Shown here one piece after another: positions 1 to 8,700 of a DNA stretch of 64,000 bases (within the stretch, counting starts at the first letter, position 1; each line of letters begins with the position of its first letter). The notes under the pieces are model-generated. The model made no database searches. It saw nothing but the letters and a program-made list of their open reading frames with translations, and was not told where the DNA came from. Source of the stretch: Ignavibacteriales bacterium (GTDB taxonomy: Bacteria; Bacteroidota; Ignavibacteria; Ignavibacteriales; Ignavibacteriaceae); NCBI GenBank assembly GCA_016709765.1, contig JADJMD010000008.1, positions 310,001 to 374,000 on the forward strand, written 5' to 3'. The translations under genes were made by a program, and so were the position numbers.

Positions 1-41
1 CCGGCTACAGTGGGAGCCTCATGGGAGTAATCGATATTCAC
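1..41 (-). CDS. actC: Alternative complex III subunit ActC, N-terminal fragment (partial at window edge)
   Basis: Thirteen codons remain before the window ends. A GTG overlaps the last base of the ActB stop codon (TAGTG) and opens a frame reading V/M-NIDYSHEAPTVA. ActC is the NrfD-like multi-pass quinol-binding membrane subunit and normally follows actB in this operon. The identification rests mainly on gene order and on the coupled start; the fragment is too short for domain evidence. The rest of the complex (ActD, ActE, ActF) would be expected beyond the left edge. Confidence 0.55.
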   Translation of the reverse strand, partial: MNIDYSHEAPTVA

Positions 42-3000
42 TATACTTCCTCCGAGTGGATGTTTCTTAGTTTAGCTATGTATGTAACATTTGGTTTGAT
101 GTTAAGTTCTTCAAGAACATAATAGCCAAGCTCATGATTTCTATATTTATAAAATTCTGACTCTTTATCATTTATATCTCCAAAATGAATTGCGTTTGAT
201 CCGCAAGAATCTTGGCAGGCAGTAGTAACATCGCTTCCTTTAAGTGTTCGAGTTTCATGTGTTGCATCTGCTCTTGCTTCAGAAATTCTTTGAACACAGA
301 AAGTACATTTTTCCATCACTCCGCGTGATCTAACAGTAACTTCAGGATTATGCATTAAGGCAAGAATAGGACTTTCCTGATAACTGTCTCTAAAATGATC
401 TCTGAAATTGAAGAAGTTAAATCTTCTCACTTTGAATGGACAGTTGTTAGAACAATATCTTGTTCCTACGCAGCGGTTATAAACCATTTGATTCAAACCA
501 TCTGGGCTATGATTTGTTGCAACTACAGGACAAACATTTTCACAAGGGGCTTGATCGCAATGTTGACAAAGCATAGGCTGAATGCTTACGCTTGGTTCAT
601 CTGCAGTGCCGGAATAATATCTATCAATTCTTAACCATTGCATTTCCCTGCTTTTTAGAACCTGATCTTTTCCAACAACAGGAATATTATTTTCTACATT
701 ACAAGCAACAACACAATCGCCACAGCCGGTACATTTATTAAGATCGATTGCCATTCCCCATTTCAAATCATTATATGGATGCGGGTCATAAACACTAATT
801 AGTTCACCGTGATGTTTTTCTTTAATCACGTGTGAGTTTTTAATGTATCCGGCAACTGTAGATTCCTGTATAATATTTCTTGATTTGTGTAAATCCTGTA
901 CTTTTGGATCATCAAAAGCATGATGTTCCTGAGATGAAGCTAATTCGTATGTATCTCCTGTTTTCTTAATAGAAGCGTTTGTAAAAATCCAATTAGAAAA
1001 ATTTGATGTTTTGGATAATAATTGATTTACATTAAATCCAACATTGGTTGCAACTGTACCTGAATAATTTTTTCCATAACCAGATTCGATCGTTATGACT
1101 CCATCAGCAGAACCTGCTTGCATAAAGACAGGAAGTGAAAGTTTGCGATTACCAACAGTAATCTCAACCATATCATTATTTTTTAATCCTAAATCTTTAC
1201 ATGTTTTTTCTGAAACGGCAGCATAATTATCCCACGTAATTTTAGAAACTGGATGAGGCAATTCCTGCAACCAACCGTTGTGAGCAAATCTTCCATCAGC
1301 TAAAGAATAATTTTCTTTGATGACAATTGTATGTCCACTAATATTTGCTGCACTTCCGCCTAATAATCCAGTAGTATTTGCTAATAAGGATGGTAATGAA
1401 ACTGATTCGTTAGTTAAGACAATTCCGTCATGCAGAGCGCCAAGCCAAAATCGTTTAAAATCTAATTTAGAATTAAGTTTAGGGTATATCGAATCTTCCC
1501 AATTCTTCATTAAAAATTCATGATAAAGCATTTCAGAATAGTTGTCCGCAGTTCCGCCTAACCAGGTTAACAGAATTGCTTCTTTTTGTCTTGTTTCGTT
1601 AATTGGTGCTATAACAGGCTGCTGCAATGAAATAACACTTGTGCGTAATTTTGCGTCACCCCAACTTTCAAAGTTGTGATTTATTGGTAAGACAAAATTA
1701 CTTAGATGAGTTGTTTCATTTTCTCTTTCGGAAAGACTTACAACCAATCCAACTTTACCTAGAGCATCTTTGTAACCAAGATCATTTGAAAAATGGTAAA
1801 CAGGATCGCAATCAAAATGCACTATTGCTGCAATATTTCCATCTTTCATTTTTTGTGTAAGTGATTCTAAATCCTGTAATGATGAATAATCCACCAACCT
1901 GTTTGCAGCAGAATCATTTCTAAACATTGCTGTATTTCCAAGCGCTTCATTTAACAAGTTAACAGCTATCTGAACATTTTCTGGTAAAGAGTTTCCAGCA
2001 TCTATTATTGCTTTACCTTTATTGGAAGCTAAATCAGAAACTAAATGATTTAATATTTCTTTTTTAAGACTATATTTTGAGGCAAATGTGTTTAAAGAAA
2101 AACCAAAAGTGTTTACCGAAAACTTTAATACACCTTTATTACCAAGTTCATTCATTAAACTCATCACAAATTCATATTGTGCTTCTGGTCTTAATCGTAA
2201 TCTATAATCAGCATTTATACCTGTAATTGTTAAACTGCTATCCACACAATAAAGTCTGCTAAAAGATTTTGTTTCAACATCTCTTCCTTCAGCAAATAAT
2301 CTTGCAGTTTCAACTCTGTTACCTTCTGTCCCAAGAAAGTCAGACTCAAGTGATAAAATTACTTTTGCTTCATTCCATCTTACTAAAGGATAATTTGCAA
2401 AACCATGTGTTTTGTTCCAAGCCGAATTCTTCACTGAATTGTTAAACAACTCATAAGAATAAATTTTTGTAGTGGGATATTTTGCTTTAAAATCCTCCAT
2501 CACTTTTAATGAGGTTGGCGAAGTAACAGTGTGTGTTACAAGTGCGATTTCTTTACTTCCAGCAAAAGACAACGCCGCTATTATGTCTGTATCTGCCGAT
2601 TTCCAGCTAACAGAATTAAAAATACCATCTCGTTGTTTTAGTGGGCTCTTTAATCTTTCAGGATCATAAAGATTTAATATGCTTGCCTGCCCTTTTGCAC
2701 AGATTTTTCCTTGGTTTACGGGATGATCCGGATTTCCATCAACCTTAATCGGTCGGCCTTCACGAGTCTTGATTAAGATACCGCAAGCATTTGCGCAAGA
2801 TGTACATGTTGATGAATAATAATTTGGTTTGCCAACTGTTATTTCTTCAGGTTTATTGTTATAAGGAACAATCTCACCTTTATCACGATAATCTGTGCAA
2901 GCTGTTCCGGCTAATGCCGCTGATGCCCCAAGTAAAGCAAGAAATTTTCTTCTTGATAAACCTGATAATCCTGCTGGAGAAAAATCATCAGTAACGCCTT

Positions 3001-3130
3001 CTTTAAACTCGTGATTTTTTGCTTCCAGAACATCTGGATCATCGTGGAGCGCTTCAAAACTTCTCCAATAATTAACATCAGGTGTTTGATTTTGTGATGA
3101 ATTTGTTTGATCAGCGTTAAACTCAGACAT
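41..3130 (-). CDS. actB: Alternative complex III iron-sulfur/molybdopterin-like subunit ActB
   Basis: About 1029 residues. ActB carries electrons within the quinol:electron-acceptor oxidoreductase ACIII. A twin-arginine type segment (LSRRKFLALLGASAALAG, then a Cys) lies near residue 65. It is followed by a molybdopterin-oxidoreductase-like region with a CTSCANACG cluster motif near residue 110, and a C-terminal ferredoxin region with CTGCGDC, CQHCDQAPCENVC, CVGTRYCSNNC and CTFC...CQDSC motifs. This is the fused TAT/ferredoxin layout of Bacteroidota-type ActB. I prefer the ATG at 3130, which has an AGGTG ribosome site seven bases upstream, over a GTG at 3139. The start overlaps the end of the preceding 58-residue ORF by 8 bases, so coupling is likely. 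It sits between actA and actC. Confidence 0.93.
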   Translation of the reverse strand: MSEFNADQTNSSQNQTPDVNYWRSFEALHDDPDVLEAKNHEFKEGVTDDFSPAGLSGLSRRKFLALLGASAALAGTACTDYRDKGEIVPYNNKPEEITVGKPNYYSSTCTSCANACGILIKTREGRPIKVDGNPDHPVNQGKICAKGQASILNLYDPERLKSPLKQRDGIFNSVSWKSADTDIIAALSFAGSKEIALVTHTVTSPTSLKVMEDFKAKYPTTKIYSYELFNNSVKNSAWNKTHGFANYPLVRWNEAKVILSLESDFLGTEGNRVETARLFAEGRDVETKSFSRLYCVDSSLTITGINADYRLRLRPEAQYEFVMSLMNELGNKGVLKFSVNTFGFSLNTFASKYSLKKEILNHLVSDLASNKGKAIIDAGNSLPENVQIAVNLLNEALGNTAMFRNDSAANRLVDYSSLQDLESLTQKMKDGNIAAIVHFDCDPVYHFSNDLGYKDALGKVGLVVSLSERENETTHLSNFVLPINHNFESWGDAKLRTSVISLQQPVIAPINETRQKEAILLTWLGGTADNYSEMLYHEFLMKNWEDSIYPKLNSKLDFKRFWLGALHDGIVLTNESVSLPSLLANTTGLLGGSAANISGHTIVIKENYSLADGRFAHNGWLQELPHPVSKITWDNYAAVSEKTCKDLGLKNNDMVEITVGNRKLSLPVFMQAGSADGVITIESGYGKNYSGTVATNVGFNVNQLLSKTSNFSNWIFTNASIKKTGDTYELASSQEHHAFDDPKVQDLHKSRNIIQESTVAGYIKNSHVIKEKHHGELISVYDPHPYNDLKWGMAIDLNKCTGCGDCVVACNVENNIPVVGKDQVLKSREMQWLRIDRYYSGTADEPSVSIQPMLCQHCDQAPCENVCPVVATNHSPDGLNQMVYNRCVGTRYCSNNCPFKVRRFNFFNFRDHFRDSYQESPILALMHNPEVTVRSRGVMEKCTFCVQRISEARADATHETRTLKGSDVTTACQDSCGSNAIHFGDINDKESEFYKYRNHELGYYVLEELNIKPNVTYIAKLRNIHSEEV

Positions 3131-3299
3131 TCTTTTCACCTACTTTTTTTCTACTAACTGCAAGCGGATTAATTTTTACTTCAATTTTATTTTTCAAAAT
3201 ACCAGACTGTTTAGAAAAGTATTTCATTGGAAATGAATTATAAATTGCAAATCCAACAGCGCCCAAAGAGATTGATGTAAAAAAAATTTTTCTATTCAT
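3123..3299 (-). CDS. Small single-pass membrane protein between actA and actB
   Basis: A 58-residue ORF beginning MNRKIFFTSISLGAVGF with one predicted N-terminal transmembrane helix (about residues 5-23), then a basic hydrophilic tail with INPLAVSRKKVGEKN. It begins about 33 bases after the actA stop and ends inside the actB start (8-base overlap), so it is in the same transcript and probably translationally coupled to actB. I do not recognise a family. Position suggests an accessory or assembly factor of alternative complex III. It is supported by tight packing and a sensible topology, not by homology. Confidence 0.6.
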   Translation of the reverse strand: MNRKIFFTSISLGAVGFAIYNSFPMKYFSKQSGILKNKIEVKINPLAVSRKKVGEKNV

Positions 3300-3332
3300 A
3301 CCAACTTTACTTTATTGATTTTGAAATAATCA

Positions 3333-3905
3333 TTATCTATGACAAGCGGAACAATATTCCGGACCAGGTTTTATTTTGTCTTTTAACTCAGGTAATTTAT
3401 CGTGTGCATTTCTGTGACAATTTAAACAGCTACCCATAGTAAATGAGTTCATTTGCCCAACTTTTTCCATTTGAGTAATTTCACCATGACAGGCTGTACA
3501 ATCAATCCCCTTATTTACGTGAACGGAATGGTTGAAGTATGCATAATCAGGCACTTTGTGGATTCTCTTCCATCTCAAAGGTTTGCCATCGCGATAATAC
3601 TCTGTGAGTTTAATAATTTCAGGTTTATCTTTACGCGCAACGGTGTGGCAGTTCATACAAGTCGCAACAGCAGGAACCATTGCGTGTCTTGATTTTTCAA
3701 CACCGACATGGCAGTACTTACAATCAATTTTCATATCGCCGGCATGTAGTTTATGCGAATATGCAATCGGTTGCTCTGGCGTATACCCGATTCCATCTCT
3801 TTCAGCTCTAGAGATATAATACGTAAGTGTAAATGAAGCAACAACTACGAACAAGGTAACAGGTAATCTGTTTCTAAAAATATAATCCAGAAAAGATTTT
3901 TTCAT
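3333..3905 (-). CDS. actA: Alternative complex III pentaheme cytochrome c subunit ActA
   Basis: 190 residues from ATG at 3905 (a TTG one codon upstream would only extend it; GGG lies about seven bases before the ATG). An N-terminal hydrophobic segment (about residues 12-29) is followed by five CxxCH haem c sites: CKYCH, CMNCH, CTACH, CLNCH and CSACH, the last almost at the C-terminus. Five haems in a protein of this length followed by ActB define ActA, the membrane-anchored periplasmic cytochrome of the quinol-oxidising complex. It is the first gene of the visible operon; about 650 bases without an intact gene lie upstream and contain two perfect inverted repeats. Confidence 0.94.
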   Translation of the reverse strand: MKKSFLDYIFRNRLPVTLFVVVASFTLTYYISRAERDGIGYTPEQPIAYSHKLHAGDMKIDCKYCHVGVEKSRHAMVPAVATCMNCHTVARKDKPEIIKLTEYYRDGKPLRWKRIHKVPDYAYFNHSVHVNKGIDCTACHGEITQMEKVGQMNSFTMGSCLNCHRNAHDKLPELKDKIKPGPEYCSACHR

Positions 3906-3955
3906 CAATATCCCTTTTACTATTTAGGGCAAAATATTAAAATATATATTATTAA

Positions 3956-3971
3956 CAGGAACAATTTCCTG
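3956..3971. promoter_or_regulatory. 16-base perfect palindromic site upstream of actA
   Basis: Two 6-base arms (CAGGAA / TTCCTG) are separated by CAAT and centred about 58 bases upstream of the actA ATG. The size and position suit a dimeric repressor or activator site, but no regulator is identified. What is seen is only the symmetry and location. Confidence 0.3.
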
Positions 3972-4015
3972 AATCTTCATTAACTATTATTTCGATTAAA
4001 TTTCGCGGATTACAC

Positions 4016-4038
4016 AGGGAAAAAAGTAGGTTTTCCCT
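4016..4038. repeat. Perfect 8-base inverted repeat in the actA upstream region
   Basis: AGGGAAAA and TTTTCCCT are separated by seven bases. It has no U-run on either strand, so it is not an obvious terminator. It lies about 120 bases upstream of actA and could be a second regulatory element. The rest of the 3906-4252 interval shows no ORF or RNA gene that I recognise. Confidence 0.3.
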
Positions 4039-4173
4039 AATTGATAGCTACCAATTAATTCTTAATTTGACTGCTCAAAATTATAAATTAATGCTTTTAA
4101 AACAAACGAATCCATTAAATATCAAAAATAAGTTTTTCACTTGAATAAAAAGATCATAGGATTGATAAAATCA

Positions 4174-4194
4174 ATTGTTTGCATCGATAATATT
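4174..4194 (-). repeat. Second, decayed copy of part of the zinc-ribbon coding sequence
   Basis: These 21 bases match 4381-4401 at 19 of 21 positions. The matched segment in the neighbouring gene encodes YYRCKQ, part of its second zinc-binding half. The surrounding frame here is not open. This looks like the remnant of a duplicated zinc-ribbon gene; the match is short, so this is tentative. Confidence 0.35.
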
Positions 4195-4252
4195 TGATTA
4201 GGGTTCCAAGAGTGCTAATCTAGTCAAATTAAATAATTAATATCACAAAAAA

Positions 4253-4555
4253 CTATAAAAGTCTTTTTAGGATTTGATAGGTTATAAAGCCTGAACCAAT
4301 AATCATAAATATATATAGCATAATCACTAATAGTGAAGCTGAAGTAATTCTGAGGATTGTTAATGATCCCCTTCAACCACATTGTTTGCAGCGATAATAC
4401 TTATAGAATGAAATATTATTAATAAATTTTTCTTTCAGACCTCTGCTGTGGGATCGCATTATGGTACCCAAACTTTTACAAGACGGACAACTATTAAATG
4501 TTGGGTTTATCCTATAAAAGGCTTTGTATCTACGAAAAAATGATTTAATACAATC
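4253..4555 (-). pseudogene. Zinc-ribbon plus transmembrane protein interrupted by an in-frame TGA
   Basis: Downstream of ctpA one frame reads KSFFRRYKAFYRINPTF, then CPSCKS, a basic stretch, and YYRCKQCG: two CxxC knuckles about 30 residues apart, typical of a small zinc ribbon. The frame then meets TGA (4373-4375), exactly where such ribbons often carry Trp (CGWRG). It continues in frame with RGSLTILRITSASLLVIMLY, a predicted membrane helix, to a TAG at 4253. Reading TGA as a mutated TGG gives a coherent soluble-ribbon/membrane-helix protein. No ATG precedes the ribbon in frame; an ATT at 4549 is the only near-cognate start. Best call is a recently broken gene; a truncated functional ribbon cannot be excluded. 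Confidence 0.55.
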
Positions 4556-4565
4556 TTATAAAATA

Positions 4566-6227
4566 TTAATTGGATTTTCCATTACTTAACAATTTGGAAT
4601 AATTCTCATTGTCTTTAAATAATGCAAGAGCAGTCTTGAATTGCTTATCAAACTTTAATCTTTCTTTTATTCCACTCTGATTTCCTGAGTACCTTTGAGC
4701 AAGTTCAATTCTAAGAGCTTCTAAAATTTCCGTTTTACTATCAGCAAAATCATCTTCAAACAATGTTTTTATTTCAGAATTTAATTTTTCAAGTGTCTTG
4801 TTTAAATTTTTCGTGTTATGATTTTCATCCAAGTGTTTAACAATTTCATTTATCTTTTTTTCAACATCAGATTCATATTTGTAATCAGAATCTAAAAGAT
4901 ACTTCTTAAAATCAGAGACAACTTTCTCATCATTTAATTTTCTAAAATCTAAATTTTTATTTTCGTAATAATATTTATCTGCAAAGCTAAACAAAGTACC
5001 TTTAGCCAAAAGATCTTTCAATAGATCGCTTTCAATTGAGTTAACCACTGTTGTGTCTGGTGTAATTCCACCCGCACTGTAAACAACTCTTTGGTTATCA
5101 GTTGCAAACTCATCTTTTTTTAATGAATCTGGGTCAGGAATAACTTGATTATCTTTCGAATAATCAATCTTCTGAATACATCTACCGCTTGGGGTGTAAT
5201 ATTTTGCAGTAGTTACCTTTAAAGAAGTATTAAAACTTAGTGGAGTTATGGTTTGTACTAATCCTTTACCAAAAGATTGAGTCCCAAGTATGACGCCTCT
5301 ATCATGATCTTGTATTGCCCCAGCAACAATTTCTGAGGCTGATGCACTGTTACCATTAACTAAAATAATAAGTTTTTCATTACCAACGAGCGGTTCTTCT
5401 AATGCAAAATATTTTTTTTCACTATTTGGATCTTTTCCACGTGTTGATACGATGAGCAAATCTTTCTTTAAAAATTTGTCACAAATATCAACCGCAACAT
5501 CTAATAATCCACCAGGATTTCCTCTAAGATCCAAAACGATTGAATTAATTTCTTTTTTATCTTTCAATTGTTTTAATGCACTTCTTACTTCATCACCCGC
5601 GGAACGACTAAAGTTTGATAATTTAAGATAAACATTGTTGGAATTTTCAGGATAGAAATCTGCAAAGAGAAGATTTTTAACAATTACTTCTTCACGAACA
5701 AGATTAAAAATTAAAGTGTCTTTTTCTCCGGCTCTCAATATTTTTAATTGAACAGCCGTTCCAGGTTCACCTTTAACGAGTGAAGAAATATCATCTAATT
5801 TTTCAGGCGTAACTTTTGTATCTCCAACAGATTCGACAACATCACCAATTCTTATTCCCTGATTTTGTGCTGAGTAACCATCTATCACCTCAAGTATTGT
5901 AACTTTATCATTCCTAACACCAATTGATATTCCTACTCCACCGTATTTTCCATTAGTAAGCAGGTCAATATCTTCTTGATTTTTTTCATCGATAAAAACT
6001 GTGTAAGGATCAAGCTTACTTAACATACCCTTAATACCAGCGCGCATAAATTCTTGAGGATCAACTTCATCCACATAATTAAAAGAAATTTCTTTATAAA
6101 CTTTACCAAAAAGTTCAAGATTTTTACTTATCTCAAAGTAGATGTCACTTTTACTTACAACAAATCCAAAAGTAAATAGCACTATAATTGTTAGCGCTGA
6201 TATTAATATTATTCTTCGTGACTTCAT
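4566..6227 (-). CDS. ctpA: C-terminal processing (S41) periplasmic serine protease
   Basis: 553 residues. It cleaves C-terminal tails of envelope proteins or peptidoglycan enzymes. An N-terminal membrane anchor/signal (residues about 7-25) leads into an S41 N-terminal region, a PDZ domain (about residues 85-175, with GGVGISIG and IRIGDVVESVGDTKV) and the S41 catalytic core. The core contains the nucleophile context NGNSASASEIVAGA and the general-base lysine in FGKGLVQT. A roughly 180-residue C-terminal extension rich in Lys, Glu and Asp follows. The start abuts the tmk stop with no gap, so the two are co-translated. Confidence 0.92.
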   Translation of the reverse strand: MKSRRIILISALTIIVLFTFGFVVSKSDIYFEISKNLELFGKVYKEISFNYVDEVDPQEFMRAGIKGMLSKLDPYTVFIDEKNQEDIDLLTNGKYGGVGISIGVRNDKVTILEVIDGYSAQNQGIRIGDVVESVGDTKVTPEKLDDISSLVKGEPGTAVQLKILRAGEKDTLIFNLVREEVIVKNLLFADFYPENSNNVYLKLSNFSRSAGDEVRSALKQLKDKKEINSIVLDLRGNPGGLLDVAVDICDKFLKKDLLIVSTRGKDPNSEKKYFALEEPLVGNEKLIILVNGNSASASEIVAGAIQDHDRGVILGTQSFGKGLVQTITPLSFNTSLKVTTAKYYTPSGRCIQKIDYSKDNQVIPDPDSLKKDEFATDNQRVVYSAGGITPDTTVVNSIESDLLKDLLAKGTLFSFADKYYYENKNLDFRKLNDEKVVSDFKKYLLDSDYKYESDVEKKINEIVKHLDENHNTKNLNKTLEKLNSEIKTLFEDDFADSKTEILEALRIELAQRYSGNQSGIKERLKFDKQFKTALALFKDNENYSKLLSNGKSN

Positions 6228-6848
6228 TTATTTATTACCTTCAAGTGATTTGATTGCATTAATAATCTGTTCATTTATCTCTTTGATATTCTGTGTACCG
6301 TCAATAACTCTAAAACGTTTTTCTTTCTTTGACAAGTAAAGATAGCCTTCTCTTACTCTTTCGTAAAAAGTATTATCCGATACTTCAATTCTATCCAAAT
6401 CTGAATGTGAAACACTGCGTTTTCGTTCACTAGCAATTTCATTTGGAATATCGATAAAGAATGTAATATCGGGTATTGTATTTCCGATTGCAAGATGATG
6501 AATATTGAGAATAGCATCAACAGACAAACCTCTCCCAAATCCTTGATATGCAGTTGATGAATCGTGAAATCGATCTGAAATTACATAGTATCCTTTTTGC
6601 AAAAACGGACGAATAACTTCTCTAACTAACTGCGCCCTACTTGCTGAGAACAAAAATATTTCTGTTTCCATAACCATAGCGTTATTTTTTTTATCAAGCA
6701 GAATTTCCCTTATCTTTTCAGAAATTTCCGTTCCGCCTGGTTCTCTAATTAAATAAACTTCTTTGTTTTGTTCTACAAGGTAATCCTTCAATAATTTTAC
6801 TTGGGTGGATTTTCCACAGAAATCTATTCCTTCAAAAGTTATGAACAT
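6228..6848 (-). CDS. tmk: Thymidylate kinase
   Basis: 206 residues, the normal length. It phosphorylates dTMP to dTDP. The P-loop FEGIDFCGKSTQ (residues 4-15), the REPGGT dTMP-binding motif, the DRFHDSSTAYQGFGRG region and a lid-like segment with basic residues are all present. The usual Gly-x-Asp-Gly-x-Gly-Lys P-loop is altered to GIDFCGKST, still within family variation. It is followed without a gap by ctpA. Confidence 0.96.
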   Translation of the reverse strand: MFITFEGIDFCGKSTQVKLLKDYLVEQNKEVYLIREPGGTEISEKIREILLDKKNNAMVMETEIFLFSASRAQLVREVIRPFLQKGYYVISDRFHDSSTAYQGFGRGLSVDAILNIHHLAIGNTIPDITFFIDIPNEIASERKRSVSHSDLDRIEVSDNTFYERVREGYLYLSKKEKRFRVIDGTQNIKEINEQIINAIKSLEGNK

Positions 6849-6890
6849 AAAACTGATTGCCTTTATTTACAAAAAATAAACGACTTAAAA

Positions 6891-7805
6891 CTATTCGAAA
6901 GTTTTAATTATATAATTAAGCCGCACAGGTTTGATAAAAACTAACTGAGTGTTTTTGGGAAGTACAATTTTCGGTTGCACACTACCAAGTGTATCGTAAA
7001 CAATTTCCCTGTAGTCAATAGCAGCACTAATTTCTTCTGGATTGATTTTTCCGAGAATATTAATTCCGCCCCTTAAACTGCAATTAATTGTGTTTGGAAT
7101 TAAAACAACATCACGATCTTTCGGCAAACCTTCAATATTAACTTTTATATTCTCAAATGTTTTTTCGACAATCCGTTGAACATCAAAAGTAAGCTCAGCT
7201 TTATTTTGTTCTAACTTAAAACCAGTCGGTTCTTCAATATCAGCTATCATATTCAACCTGGTATCCAATGATGAAAGTGTAACTAACTTAGTTTTAATGG
7301 TTGATGTGTTATCAAGTACACTTGATGGACCAGCGACAAGTATGGAATCAGGATATATTCTGATTGGTGTTGCTAAACCATATTCCTCCCCAAAAGTCAA
7401 ATCTGTTTGCGCTTCGAGCTTTAATTTTTTGAATTTAATTTTTTCAACATTAAAAGAAATTTGTCGTGGAATTATTTCTGTAATTGATAAACCTGCATTT
7501 AACCATGTGTTTTCATTTATTTCATTAATTGGATCAACTTTAATCAATCCGCTATCCATATTAGCGGATACTGAATAATCCGATTGTGAGCCAAGGTAAA
7601 GTGATAAAAGCTGCCAGCCTTTTGCTTTTAATTTTAATGAAATCGCTTCAGGACTTATAACTCCGCAAGTATATCCTGTTGGCTGATTTACAACTTTAAC
7701 ATTAAAATCCATTGAAGTAAAAAAATCATCAGACAAAGTAACAGAACCCCAAATGAGTATTGAGAACAGTACCGACAATACTATTATGTTAATTTTACTT
7801 TTCAC
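6891..7805 (-). CDS. YbbR-like domain protein
   Basis: 304 residues starting at GTG. An N-terminal membrane segment (NIIVLSVLFSILIWGSVTL) is followed by extracytoplasmic repeats in which motifs such as FNVKVVNQPTGY, VAGPSS and VNIEGLPKD resemble YbbR repeats. YbbR proteins (CdaR in Firmicutes) are membrane-anchored and often regulate or accompany diadenylate cyclase; no cyclase gene is visible here. It lies 8 bases after the shell-protein gene, so it may be in the same transcript as the two microcompartment genes. Confidence 0.75.
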   Translation of the reverse strand: MKSKINIIVLSVLFSILIWGSVTLSDDFFTSMDFNVKVVNQPTGYTCGVISPEAISLKLKAKGWQLLSLYLGSQSDYSVSANMDSGLIKVDPINEINENTWLNAGLSITEIIPRQISFNVEKIKFKKLKLEAQTDLTFGEEYGLATPIRIYPDSILVAGPSSVLDNTSTIKTKLVTLSSLDTRLNMIADIEEPTGFKLEQNKAELTFDVQRIVEKTFENIKVNIEGLPKDRDVVLIPNTINCSLRGGINILGKINPEEISAAIDYREIVYDTLGSVQPKIVLPKNTQLVFIKPVRLNYIIKTFE

Positions 7806-7813
7806 AATTTAAA

Positions 7814-8695
7814 TTAATTATTCTTAATATTTTTAAACAATTCAACAAGTTCATTCCTGTTTGCGCGAGAAATTTCTCTGCCCTTAATGGGGAAATTGGG
7901 AAATGCTCTTGCATAATGTCTAAGCTTATGTACGTTCATCTGGCTAATGGCATCAAAATTAATTTCACTTTTTTCATTTAACTGAATTTTATTATTTGCT
8001 TTTTCTTTTTTCTTTTTAGATTGTGCCCCTATATCGTTTGTTTTATTTTCTTTGCTTCCTAATCCAAGCGCTTCAATACGTAACCGTTCGATAGTGCTTA
8101 TTGGTTTCGTTGTTTCTGTTTCTTTATCAATCTCTTCACTAGTTTTATCAAATTCTGTTTTAACATCTTCAACTTTTATCGTTGATGAATTATCTTTTAT
8201 TTTATTTTCCTGATTTGATTGATCCTTAGATTTAAGGACTTTATGGATCGGAGTGATTTTTGTTACTTGCAATGGTTTAGATTTTTCACGTTTAGATTCA
8301 GTTTTTGGTTTTACATTTGTAGTTGGAATGTTATTAGAATTTTTATTTAATATTTGATCACTCGAAATTATCTTCGTAACAGAATCAGTTTCATTTAATG
8401 TTTTAGATTCTTCATCAGTAGGAAACAAATCACTAAAAATATCTAATAAAACTTTGCTAGGATTATCGACAACGGAAAATGAATAAATTTCTCCCACTCG
8501 CCTGCCGGCCTCAGTCCCACTTTCGATTGCGGTTTTTACGTATTCTGAATCACCACTTACTGCTAAAGTTACTAAACCGTTCTCAAGTTTATGTATACCT
8601 AAAATTTTTACTGGGGAATTTTTAAGTATCACATCTGCTGCTTCAATTAAAGCGACAAGTCCTTTTGATTCTATTAATCCAATTGAGTTTGACAT
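7814..8695 (-). CDS. Bacterial microcompartment shell protein with long linker and C-terminal helical domain (PduK/EutK-like layout)
   Basis: 293 residues. Residues 1-90 are a BMC hexamer domain (IGLIESKGLVALIEAADVIL, AVSGDSEYVKTAIESGTEAGRRVGE in two segments, VVDNP). Residues about 95-240 form a low-complexity linker rich in Lys, Glu, Ser and Thr. The last 50 residues form a compact basic domain with LRHYARAFPNFPIKGREIS, ANRNEL and VELFKN. I have seen similar GREIS-type tails on shell proteins, but cannot name a domain entry. A shell tile with a flexible tethered domain could recruit cargo or nucleic acid. It lies five bases after the other BMC gene. No microcompartment enzyme or encapsulation-peptide protein is within the window. 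Confidence 0.85.
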   Translation of the reverse strand: MSNSIGLIESKGLVALIEAADVILKNSPVKILGIHKLENGLVTLAVSGDSEYVKTAIESGTEAGRRVGEIYSFSVVDNPSKVLLDIFSDLFPTDEESKTLNETDSVTKIISSDQILNKNSNNIPTTNVKPKTESKREKSKPLQVTKITPIHKVLKSKDQSNQENKIKDNSSTIKVEDVKTEFDKTSEEIDKETETTKPISTIERLRIEALGLGSKENKTNDIGAQSKKKKEKANNKIQLNEKSEINFDAISQMNVHKLRHYARAFPNFPIKGREISRANRNELVELFKNIKNN

Positions 8696-8700
8696 AATTA

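Noticed and set aside
4373..4375. TGA read as selenocysteine or tryptophan
   Set aside because: No stem-loop typical of a selenocysteine insertion element was recognised after it, and TGA is used as an ordinary stop in neighbouring genes such as nth; nonsense mutation is simpler.
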